This document shows, piece by piece, positions 22,701 to 31,510 of a DNA stretch of 64,000 nucleotides (position 1 is its first letter; each line of letters opens with the position of its first letter). This stretch comes from Puccinia triticina (taxonomy: Eukaryota > Basidiomycota > Pucciniomycetes > Pucciniales > Pucciniaceae): NCBI RefSeq assembly GCF_026914185.1, contig NC_070564.1:3286001-3350000 (forward strand), given 5' to 3'. Made by a program: the position numbers and the translations under genes. A model generated the notes under the pieces. It had not been told where the DNA came from. It saw only the letters and a program-made list of their open reading frames with translations, and ran no database searches.

Positions 22701-23556
22701 GGTAGTTTCTTGGTGTTTCCGCCACTATATCTCAGTGCAGCATGGGAGTTCTTCCATGATATTGGTACCAAAATGATCACATGCCCTCAAAATTTTATTG
22801 AGGATCTTGGATGACCACAAAAGCCCCAAATGTAGCAGCCACCATGTGATCAGTTGCCAAATATCACTAATTTGGTAGTTTCTTGGTGTTTCTGCCACCA
22901 TCTCTCAGCCCAGCGTGGGAGTTCTTCCATGATATTGGTACCAAATTGATCACATGCCCCTGAAGATTCATTGTGCACCTTGAATGACCACAAAAACCCC
23001 AAATGTAGCAGCCACAATGTGATCAGTTGCCAAATATCACTCATTTGGTAGTTTCTTGATGTTTCTGCCACTATATCTCAGCACAGCGGGGGCGTTCTTT
23101 GATGATACGGGTACAAAATGATCAAATGCCCTCACAGATTCATTGAGTACCTTTGATGACCACAAAACCCCCAAATGTAGCAGCCACAATGTGATCAGTT
23201 GCCAAATATCACTAATTTGGTAGTTTCTTGGTGTTTCTGCCACTATATCTCAGCGCAGCATAAGATTTCTTCCATGATATTGGTACCAAAATGATCACAA
23301 GCCCTTCAACATTCATTGAGTACCTTGGATGACCACAAAACCCCCAAATGTAGCAGCCACAATGTGATCAGTTGCCAAATATCACTAATTTGGTAGTTTC
23401 TTGGTGTTTTTGCCACTATATCTCAGCTCAGCGTGGGAGTTCTTCCATGATGTTGGTACCAAAATGATCAAATTCCCCTGAGAATTTGGAGTGTACCTTG
23501 AATGACCACAATACCCCCAAATGTAGCAGCCACACTGTGATTAGTTGCCAAATTAG
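19742..23556 (+). repeat. 173-bp satellite, about 22 forward units
   Basis: The same unit as 16431-17483. Successive starts of ATCAGTTGCC at 20081, 20254, 20427 and 20600 give a 173-bp period. Units fall into sub-variants that recur in the same order, suggesting higher-order duplication of several units at once. Confidence 0.93.
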
Positions 23557-25139
23557 TGATATTTGGCAACCATTCACATTGTAGCTGTTACATTTGGGGG
23601 TTTTGTGGTCATTCAAGATACACAATTCATCTTTGAGGGCATTTAACCATCTTGGTACCAATATCATTGAAGAATTCCCACGCTGCGCTGAGATATAGTG
23701 GCAGAAACACCAAGATACTACCAAATTGGTGATATTTGGCAACTGATCACATTGTGGCTGCTACATATGGGGGTATTGTGGTCATTCCAGGTACTCAATG
23801 AATCTTTGAGGGAATTTGATCATTTTGATACCAATATTATGGAAGAAATCCCACGCTGCGCTGAGATATAGTGGCAGAAACACCAGAAACTACCAAATTA
23901 GTGATATTTTGCAACTGATCACATCCTAGCTGCTACATTTGGGGGTATTGTGGTCATTAAAGGTACACAATTAATCTTCAGGGGAATTCAATCATTTTGG
24001 TACCAATATCATGGAAGAACTCCCACGCTGTGCTGAGATATAGTGGCAGAAACACCAATAAACTACCAAATTAGTGATATTTGGCAACTGATCACATTGT
24101 GGCTGCTACATTTGGGGGTTTTGTGTTCATTCAAGGTACATCATGAATCTTCCGGGGCATATGATCATTTTGGTACCAATATCATGGAAGAAATCCCACG
24201 CTGCAATGAGATATAGTGGTAGAAACACCAACAAACTACCAAATTAGTGATATTTGGTAACTGATCACATTGTGGCTGCTACATTTGGGGGTTTTGTGGT
24301 CATCAAAGGTAATCAATGAATGTTTCAGTTCATGTGATTATTTTGGTACCAATATCATGGAAGAACTCCCAGGCTGCTTTGAGATATAGTGGCAGAAACA
24401 CCAAGAAACTACCAAATTAGTGATATTTGGCAACTGATCAGGGCGTAGGGCTACATTAGGGAGTTTCATGGTAATACACAATGAATCCTTGGGGACTATT
24501 GATCATTTTGAAACCAATATCATGGAAGAACTCCCAGGTTGTGTTGAGATATAGTGGCAGAAACACCAAGAACCTACCAAATTAGTGAGATTTGGCAACT
24601 GATGAGATTGTAGCTGCCACATTTGGGGGTTTTGTGGTCATTTAAGGTACACAATGGATCCTTGGGAGCTACTGAACATTTCGATACCAATATCATGGAA
24701 GAACCCCCAGGCTGTGTTGAGATATAGTGGTAGAAACACCAAGAAACTACCAAATTAGTGATATTTGGCAACTGATCAGGTCGCAGGGGCTACATTAGGG
24801 AGTTTTGTGGTCATTAAAGGTACACAATGAATCCTTGGGGACTATTGATCATTTCGAAACCAAAATCATGGAAGAACTCCTGTGCTGTGTTGAGATATAG
24901 TGGCAGAAACACCAAGAAACTACCAAATTAGTGATATTTGACCACTGATCAGATTGCAGCAGCTACATTTGGGGATTTTGTGGTCATTCAAGGTACACAA
25001 TGAATCTATGGGTGCTTTCAAAAATTTTGGTACCAAATTCATGGAAAAATTCCCAGGCTGTGTTGAGATATAGTTGCAGAAATACCAAGAAACTAACAAA
25101 GTAGTGAGATTTGGCAACTGATCAGATTGCAGCTGCTGC
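23557..25139 (-). repeat. 173-bp satellite, about 9 inverted units
   Basis: From 23557 the unit runs in reverse complement. The junction is a palindrome (GTTGCCAAATTAGTGA meeting TATTTGGCAAC). Inverted copies are more diverged from each other than the forward block. Confidence 0.93.
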
Positions 25140-25802
25140 ATAATGGATGTGACCCCAAAAACATTATTTCTGGGTTTATATTCAGAAAAATTGTTCAACA
25201 AAATTTTATGTGGAAATATTCCTCATTAATCTGTGTTTGATAATAAAAGTAGATAAAAAAAAGAACCTGACAAAAATATGCTAAACCATGGTAAACCAAT
25301 TTCAAAAAGGCCTCCTATGCATGTAGCAATTCAAGTATGATATGCAATATCTTGAGCAAGTTCAACCAACCAAATTAAAAACGTGTGCAGGATGGTATCA
25401 TGAGAGAGGTCAGGGGTCAATGTTTTCCTTTTTTTAAAAAAAAGTCAATTTGCAGACTCCTGATAACAGATCAATTGTTGAAGTAAAAAAAAAAGAAAAA
25501 AAAAATTGAGACCCCTCAGCCACCCTGGATTAATCCCAAAACTTGCAATGTCTTTTTTTCAGGAACAATTGAATGGTGTATTTAGAAATTTATGAATGTT
25601 ATCAGGCAAAAAAAAAAAAAATCCTGTGGCTTGAAGCTAACACAAGGGGAAGGAGAGAGATTATAGAATAGTATTAAGGAGACATGGAAAACAGACAAAG
25701 GTATCAAGAAGAATCATAAAAAAAAATTGATCAATATAAATTGATCAATATATGCTATATTGATCAATATACGACATCGCAAATTCATCCATCTTGGTAG
25801 TG
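25140..25802. repeat. Right long terminal inverted repeat, CACTA element 1
   Basis: Reverse complement of 15735-16430 with scattered substitutions and changes in poly-A length. It ends in CTTGGTAGTG before the ATT duplication. Confidence 0.9.
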
Positions 25803-25805
25803 ATT

Positions 25806-25881
25806 GAACAGAGCTTAAGTGGGGTTTTGCCGCGGATCAGGTCAAGAGATTTTTTTCTTGTGGGGACCTTTTGGACCAGAA
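25806..25881 (+). pseudogene. Integrase C-terminal tail, gypsy B, displaced by insertion
   Basis: Directly after the right CACTA end and the ATT duplication, the frame reads TELKWGFAADQVKRFF, the natural continuation of YVLEELN at 15730. One stop (TGA) sits at the junction codon after the two halves are joined. The intron-like repeat copy 4 begins at 25882. Confidence 0.8.
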
Positions 25882-26009
25882 GTAAGTTCCCCCTCCAAGT
25901 ATGCACCTCTGGGTATCTACTACCGCGATTTCGTCAAAACTCTACTCTATGCCACAATCGTGAGCAACGCGGAGGCCCTTGGTTTGCTTTTCTTTTCTTT
26001 TTCTTCTAG
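25882..26009 (+). repeat. Intron-like repeat, copy 4 (after integrase)
   Basis: 128 bp, GTAAGTTCCCCCTCC to TTTCTTTTTCTTCTAG. It shares TATGCACCTCTGGG, CTACTACCGCG, GTCAAAACTCTAC and TGCCACAATCGTGAGCAA with the other copies. It lies between the integrase end and the 3' LTR. Confidence 0.7.
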
Positions 26010-26075
26010 GACTTGGATTTCTAGGCACAGATATTGGACAAGCAGTCTAGAGACAGACTGCAAGTCGTGGGTGGA

Positions 26076-27601
26076 TGTGGTGGACATTTTGGTACACTCG
26101 GAGGGATTAAGCTTTTGCCGTGTATGGCGCGCGCCGGAGGACCTCAAGATTCAGAACATCAAGAACTCAAGCTCTTAGCCCTCAAGGCTTCCTCAAGATT
26201 TAATGGCGCGGCATGGCGTGCATCCTCAAGGCGTTTCAGGTTTTTCTTCCTTTCTTTTCTTTTGTTTCTGTTTTTCATGGTTCTGTTTCTTTTTCATCAT
26301 GTTTTTATTTTCTTTTTTTTTTCTTATATGCGCGTCTTAGATAGGGTTTGGATGAGGAGGGTTGGTTTTTTTTGTCTTGTTTCATTTTGTTTTGTTTTGT
26401 TTCTGCTTTTTTCTTTGTTGTAGCGCGCGCATGCGCGCTAGGTTGTGATGAGATGTCTGCTAGATGTCCCAAACTCCAAGGTTTGAGTTCAGTTTGAACT
26501 CAGGCTTTGGAGCGGCATGGACCTACTCTGAACCATAAATTCAGTCTTCCATTAAATATCTAAAGTTTATTACTCCTGGCGTCTTCCGCCTGTACTTCTG
26601 AGTTTCTCACGTTGTGGTGTTCAAATTGGTACAGAGCCTCAAGACTGTTCAAATCAACAAGTCATCAAGATCATCAACTTCAAGATTCCACCCCTCAAGA
26701 TCAGCCATTTTCAGCTCTTCAAGATCCTCAAGATTCATTCTCTAGATTTCCATCCCCATCCCTTTTCTTTTCATTATTATTTAGTCCTCTTCCTGTTTCT
26801 TGGTCCTAACACATGTACTATGTGGGTTTATTATGATGTTTTCTTTTTTCACTTTATCCTGTTTGGTTTCCTCTTTAAGCTTTGTTTATTCTTTTCTTCT
26901 GCTTGTTGTTTGTTGGGTTTTGTTTTGTTTTGTTTTCTTTCCTGGTGGTTTTGTTTTGTAGTTAGGGATGTGATGACATGTCCTGTGACATGTCACTCCC
27001 CAGAGTCCAAGTTCGAGTTTGAACTTGGAGGATGGGACGGCATGGGACTTGCTCTGATCCAAGAGAATTCCATCACTTTTCTGATCCGCTGGCAGCATCC
27101 CCAGCACTATCCCTGATCCTTATCCCCCTTATCATCATCACCTGATTCTCCCAAAACCAACCACCGCCAACGGTATTCCATCCCCGCCGTCTCTCAAAAA
27201 TCCACCCCCAACGCTATCACTCTTTTTGATCCTCATCTCATTTCTCGGACCACCCACGAGGGCAGCTCAACAGCACCCATCCCCTTGACGCTCTGCCTAC
27301 CTCCTGGCACGGTAGGAGTTCCACAACGTCTTCTAAGTTCAATACCCTGCAACTTCAATCTTCTCCAACTCTTTGGTTTACATCACACCCCGCCAACAGT
27401 ATCCCCGGCTCTCTCTCTCTCAAAAACAAAATCGCCAACACGCCATTCCAGCCGTCAGAAAATCATCCCCCCCCACGCTTACACGATCCTCATAGCGCTC
27501 ACTCACGGCCAATCACCCCGGAGGGCATACGCAATCCATTTTCAGTTTTCTCATTCCCCTCCCCCAACTGCTTTCGGCCTAGCACCGGCAAGAGTTCCTC
27601 A
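26076..27601 (+). repeat. 3' LTR of gypsy B, containing a solo LTR
   Basis: It begins TGTGGTGGAC and ends GTTCCTCA. It aligns with 8609-9413 except for 26613-27325 plus a 4-base duplication. Without that it is about 809 bp. The purine-rich GTGGGTGGA just before it is a plausible plus-strand primer. Confidence 0.88.
26613..27325 (+). mobile_element. Solo LTR inserted in the gypsy B 3' LTR
   Basis: 713 bp from TGTGGTGTTC to GTTCCACA, flanked by ACGT on both sides (26609-26612, 27326-27329). The other gypsy B LTR has the uninterrupted site. Its T-rich block, the ATGACATGTC region and the AACTCNAGTTTGAACT region resemble the host LTR, so it comes from a diverged relative. Internal sequence was lost by LTR-LTR recombination. 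Confidence 0.85.
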
Positions 27602-28025
27602 CTGGAGGAGGGGCTGTTGACTTCTGTCAACCGGAGGCTAGAGGCGCTCCTTAGGAGGATGGGTGAGGAAATAAGGGAAGAGGAGACTTGAGCTTACCTG
27701 TTATTGGCGAGGTCAAGTCGGAGAGTTTGAAAGTTGGAAAGATAAGAAGAAAAAAGATTGATTCAAAGTGCCCAATTGCAGTATTTGAGTGATGTCAAAA
27801 ACTAAAAAGTAGCGGGCTTGGTAAATCTGAATCTGAGGAACTCTCTGCTTCGGAGAATTCCTCTACTTATACTTATGTCAATCTGTAGATCATTTACTGC
27901 GGCTGTGCAGTATTTCTTCACGCGCGTGGGAAGCGCGTCACTTATTAGTGACATATCTCAGAGACTCTCTGTCTCTAGCTGCTTTGTCCGCTAGCTGCGC
28001 TGTCTGGACTAGCAGCTAGCTGACG
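27602..28025. other. No gene recognised downstream of gypsy B
   Basis: A short charged plus-strand frame (LLTSVNRRLEALLRRMGEEI at about 27613-27672) is coding-like but too short to assign. The rest is unremarkable. Confidence 0.35.
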
Positions 28026-28195
28026 CACTCTGTTTTAGAAGTGTGCCAAAGCACACTCTGTTGTAGGAGTGTGCCAAAGCACACTCTGTTGTAGGAGTGT
28101 GCCAAAGCACACTCTGTTGTAGGAGTGTGCCAAAGCACACTCTGTTGTAGGAGTGTGCCAAAGCACACTCTGTTGTAAGAGTGTGTAAGGGTCCA
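28026..28195 (+). repeat. 28-bp hairpin minisatellite, 6 copies
   Basis: The unit CACTCTGTTGTAGGAGTGTG-CCAAAGCA recurs exactly every 28 bases. Each junction forms GTGTG-CCAAAG-CACAC, a 5-bp hairpin. The first and last copies carry single substitutions. There are no unique spacers, so it is not CRISPR-like. Confidence 0.9.
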
Positions 28196-28262
28196 GTAGA
28201 CCCTCACTGGAGAAGGCAAGGAAACAGGCAAGTGGGACAAGGCTGGAGCCTTTGGAGCTTTC
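28184..28262 (+). repeat. Dispersed direct repeat a, LTR-like start
   Basis: TGTAAGGGTCCAGTAGACCC (itself a hairpin) to CCTTTGGAGCTTTCT. It is about 90% identical to 29975-30054. The sequence diverges after 80 bp. Confidence 0.7.
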
Positions 28263-29460
28263 TACTTCCAACGTTTACTGGATTTCAGGGGGTAGCCAGT
28301 AGAGAGAAGGGTGCATGATCTCTGTAAGTACAACTACAGTAGTAAAAAAACGAAAAGATCCATCTCCATTTGCGTTCATTGGATATGCCGCGGGAGAAAT
28401 GTGAGGAAGTCGTTGTTAAGGCTGTTTTTGCGCAGACTGGTGCCAAACTGAGCTCCTCAATAAGAGCATCTGAAACAAGCCCTTCAATAAGGGCCCCCAA
28501 TAAATCAAGACAAACCAAGAGTGGGAATCTGATGGTGGTGGACGGAACCCTTCAATAAGGGTCTCCACATCTAGGTCCTTCAATAAAGGCCCCCAATAGG
28601 CTAGAGGTAAGTGGGGTTGCAGTACATTTAGGTGTATTGTTGGGGAGGTTGGATTGCTGGTTGATGAGGGGTGTCAGAGAGGACAGGGGGTTGTTGGAGA
28701 GGATAGATTGTTGTTGTGGTTAGCTGTGGAGCCGTGTTTGTGGCCCCAGGGGCTTCGGGATCTTCTCAGCAGTCCTACGGGGTTGTCAGAGGGTTCTATA
28801 GCCTGCATGTAGTCGTTGGTGGGGCTGGTTGCAACAATCCCTTGACACTGATCAGTTGGGCAGGGCATGAGTGTGATGTGAGAGGGTGTCCTGGAGAGAA
28901 TAGTGAGAGAGGGCCAGCGTAGTCATTTTTATGGATCTGTATGGCTGGACCTTTGCAGATTGGTCAGTCGGTCGGTGGAGCGGTGGAAGGAGGGGGCTTG
29001 TCTAGTGGGCTGGCTGGATTATTGTGGATTGGTCAGCCTCTTGAGAGCAGTGGAAGGAGGGTTTTGAAGGCATCAGCGTTGATGGCCTTGCTTCTTGCGG
29101 CGGCGCATGCAACAAGGAGCTGGGGAACTAAGGCCTTAGAAGCAGGGCATTGGAAAGGATGAGGATGGGTCATAGCCTGTTGAGATGACATTCCAGGAGG
29201 GGAGGCAGGCAGTTGATCCCTCCAGGTAGAACAAGGGATGGAGGCTGGTGCTGATTGTTTGCTTGGTCATCTGTCTGCTTTGAGGGAGAGGAGGCTGGTC
29301 TGGGGTCCAAGGAATTTGGGGACTGGCCAGCAACTGGGAGCCAGGCCCTTTGGGGGTGGAGCAAGAAAGTGTGGCGCTAAAGGGGGCCGACAAGGTTTGG
29401 CAAGAAGGATGAGTGCAATGCCAACAAATTTTGGCCAGAGGAGGGATGGTGCAAGGACGT
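28263..29460. other. No gene recognised; CTTCAATAAGGGCC motif repeats
   Basis: CTTCAATAAGGG and variants recur at about 28483, 28549 and 28578, followed by CCCCCAATA. G-rich sequence follows with no credible ORF. Confidence 0.4.
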
Positions 29461-29461
29461 C

Positions 29462-29735
29462 AATCCCAGAGGCTTCTGTCTGAAGCGTCCAGGCAATTCC
29501 ATTGAAGTGTTGAGGTGGAGGAAATTTTGCTAGTCTGTTGATACCAGGCGCTTCCATTTGAAGTGTCCAGGTGCCTCTGTCTGAAGCCTTTGAAGAAAAA
29601 CGGAGAGTCCTAGAGTTCAGCTTCCGTTTGAAGCCTGTGAGAGGGGGGGGGGGGGGGGGGAGAATCTTTCTAGCTTGTCAATCCCAGGCGCTTCTGTTTG
29701 AGGCATCCAGGCGCTTCCGTCTGAAGTGTTCAAAA
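29462..29735 (+). repeat. Short repeats of GCTTCYGTYTGAAGY hairpins
   Basis: About seven copies of a unit with GGCTTCTGTCTGAAGCGTCCAG-like sequence, each a GCTTC/GAAGC hairpin with neighbouring CCAGGCG. Interrupted by a run of about 15 G at 29643-29660. Confidence 0.7.
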
Positions 29736-29767
29736 AAAAAAAAGAGAAGAATGATAGAGTGGAGTTG

Positions 29768-29878
29768 AGTGAGCCAAAGTGCTCAAGGAAAAAAATTCAA
29801 GGAGCCAAAGTGCTCAGAGATACAAAGTTGAGTGAGCCAAAGTGCTCAGAGATACAGAACAAGCCAAAGTGCTTGGGG
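29768..29878 (+). repeat. GAGCCAAAGTGCTC hairpin repeat, 4 copies
   Basis: GTGAGCCAAAGTGCTC or a variant occurs at 29770, 29803, 29836 and 29861, each able to pair GAGC with GCTC. The loop CCAAAG is the same as in the 28-bp array at 28026. Confidence 0.75.
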
Positions 29879-29974
29879 GTGATCCATCATAAAAGAATCA
29901 GGTGCTTTCTTTTTGAGAAAGGGAGCAAGTCCATTGAAAGAACTCCAGGGTACGCTGGGAGTAGAAAAAAAAAG

Positions 29975-30054
29975 TGTAAGGGTCCAGCAGACCCTCACTG
30001 GAGAGAGCAAGGAAACGGGCGAGTGGGACAAGGCCGGAGCCTTTGGAGCTTTCT
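29975..30054 (+). repeat. Dispersed direct repeat b, LTR-like start
   Basis: Second copy of 28184-28262. The palindrome GGGTC-CAGCA-GACCC keeps its stem, and the loop differs by one base. Confidence 0.7.
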
Positions 30055-30380
30055 TGTCAGCTGGCTACTATGCCAGAGCCACCGTGAAATAATATCACAG
30101 AAAAAAATAAAAAATTGTTACATATGTTAGAGACATCCAAGTCTCTTAAAACCAGAGTTTTGTGGGAAAAAAGTTCAAGGGTTTCCCCTATTTTTTATCC
30201 ACAAAACAACAAAGAAAGGTTTTTCCCTATCTTTTAATCACACAAAAGCGAAAAAGGCTTCCCATATCTGAGGATTAAAGCATCTGCAAAAAATGCAACC
30301 TAGCCCAACACCAGCCAAAGCTGCTGCACCCAGGCCCATACTGCCGCCCAACTAACCGGATGGGTTAAACAGTATGTAAG

Positions 30381-30749
30381 GAAGGCCCCCAGCAGCGCGG
30401 TGGCAATCTGCTAAGTGGAGGCCAGCTCTTTAACCTCCCAGGCTGTGCAAATGCATATGCAGCAGCGGGAGAGCGTGAGACGCACCGCCAGCTGGAATTA
30501 CAGACAAACCGGATGCGGCTGGGGGGAAAATCAGACTGGCCAGCTCGCAGTCTTATACACCTGAGCCCGCAGGCCTCTGGCTTTGAGTTGGACTTGCCCC
30601 CGCATCCACAACAACAATGCCACAAACACACTGCCATGGCAAAAAAGCCGCTGCCATGGAACCAACGCCACCATGGATATGTACAGCAAACGCAGACCAA
30701 CACTACCATGGCAAAAACGCCACCACCATGGAACAAACACCACCATTGA
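30381..30749 (+). CDS. Unrecognised open frame
   Basis: One frame without stops reads GGNLLSGGQLFNLPGCANAY, AAAGERETHRQLELQTNRMR and LGGKSDWPARSLIHLSPQAS, then enters a repetitive CCATGG-rich region with MAKKPLPWNQRHH. The first 100 bases have coding-like composition. No start ATG is upstream. It could be a fragment of a host or element gene. I cannot assign a function. Confidence 0.3.
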   Translation, partial: EGPQQRGGNLLSGGQLFNLPGCANAYAAAGERETHRQLELQTNRMRLGGKSDWPARSLIHLSPQASGFELDLPPHPQQQCHKHTAMAKKPLPWNQRHHGYVQQTQTNTTMAKTPPPWNKHHH

Positions 30750-30819
30750 TATATACAGCAAACGCAGGAAACGCGCCGGCCAAAGCCAAAACCTATTAAT
30801 GACCAGTAACATTTGCCCT

Positions 30820-31510
30820 TGATGACCGGTCTGTGCCAGTCATCAAGGGAGTAGCACCTCCCCTCAATGTCTGGTACACACCGGTCATCAAGAGGAGTAG
30901 CACCTCCCCTCAATGTCCGGTACACACCGGTCATCAAGAGGAGTAGCGCCTCCCCTTTATGACTGGTACACACCGTTCATCAAGGGGAATAACATCTCCT
31001 CTGGATGACCGGTGTATACCGGTCAACGCAAGGAGGTGTGGGTCCCTCAATGGCCGGTAAAGACCGGTCATCAAGAGGACCTCCCCTCAATGACCGGTAC
31101 ACACCGGTCATCCAGAGAAGTTGTTATTCCCCTTGAGGTGCTACTCACCTCGGTGACCGGCACAGACCGGTCATTGAGAGGAGATGTTACTCCCCTCGAT
31201 GACCGGTGATGACCGGTCATAAAGAGGAGGTCTTATTACCCTTGATGACTGGTCTGTGCCGGTCATTGGGAGGTGTGACTGATGAACGGTCCGCGCCGGT
31301 CATCGCAAGGTGTGATTTATGACCGCTCCGCGCCGGTCATTGAAAGCTGTGAGTACCCTCAATGACCGGTACAGACCGGTCATTGAGAGGTGTGATTTCC
31401 CTCAATAACTGGTGTTTACCAGTCATTGAGGGGATGTGCTACTCCTCTTGATGACCGGTGATGGCCGGTCATCGAGAGGAGGTGTTATTACCCTTGATGA
31501 CGGCTTGAAT
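30820..31510. repeat. Alternating-palindrome array 1 (ACCGGT type)
   Basis: About 14 units of some 45-50 bp. Each has a palindrome of the type TGACCGGTACACACCGGTCA and a second palindrome of the type GAGGAGTAGCACCTCC. Spacer loops vary while both stems stay paired in most units. Confidence 0.85.

Larger units (their letters stand above)
15735..25802. mobile_element. CACTA-type DNA element 1 (10.07 kb)
   Basis: The ends read CACTACCAAGATGGATGAAT inward from both sides and are flanked by the 3-bp duplication ATT (15732-15734, 25803-25805). CACTA ends plus a 3-bp duplication define the CMC/EnSpm superfamily, which typically has long repetitive subterminal regions. Here the inverted ends are about 0.7 kb, followed by arrays of a 173-bp unit that face inward from both sides and meet near 23557. 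No transposase is visible, so it is non-autonomous. An internal 2.26-kb segment carries an ABC-transporter gene fragment. It interrupts the integrase of gypsy B. Confidence 0.88.
8609..27601 (+). mobile_element. Ty3/gypsy LTR retrotransposon (gypsy B), with nested insertions
   Basis: The element starts and ends in LTRs of about 805 bp (8609-9413 and 26076-27601, the latter enlarged by a solo LTR). It has a primer-binding site two bases after the 5' LTR and gag, protease, RT, RNase H and integrase in Ty3/gypsy order. Removing the CACTA insertion (15735-25802 plus one TSD) and the solo LTR leaves about 8.2 kb. Short intron-like repeats bound its coding blocks. At least four frameshifts and three in-frame stops make it defective. 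I see no target duplication: TCCGG precedes the 5' LTR and CTGGA follows the 3' LTR, so an end may have recombined. Confidence 0.9.

Noticed and set aside
16431..25139. Many similar 65-residue ORFs reading MPNITNLVVSW
   Set aside because: They are frames across the 173-bp satellite and repeat only because the DNA repeats; both strands give them and stops fall at unit borders.
16431..25139. Centromere
   Set aside because: The 173-bp monomer is suggestive in size, but the array lies within defined CACTA termini and is short. No sequence evidence for kinetochore function.
25819..26423. ORFs continuing from the gypsy B integrase end into the 3' LTR, as a possible env gene
   Set aside because: The frames run through the intron-like repeat and LTR T-rich tracts. 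There is no signal peptide followed by a glycoprotein-like sequence.
28026..28195. CRISPR array
   Set aside because: Regular 28-bp units without unique spacers, in a eukaryotic context without cas genes. It is a minisatellite.
29643..29660. Long G and C runs (also 49089, 57567, 60531) as regulatory G-quadruplex sites
   Set aside because: Single homopolymer runs, prone to sequencing error, without the spaced G-tract pattern.
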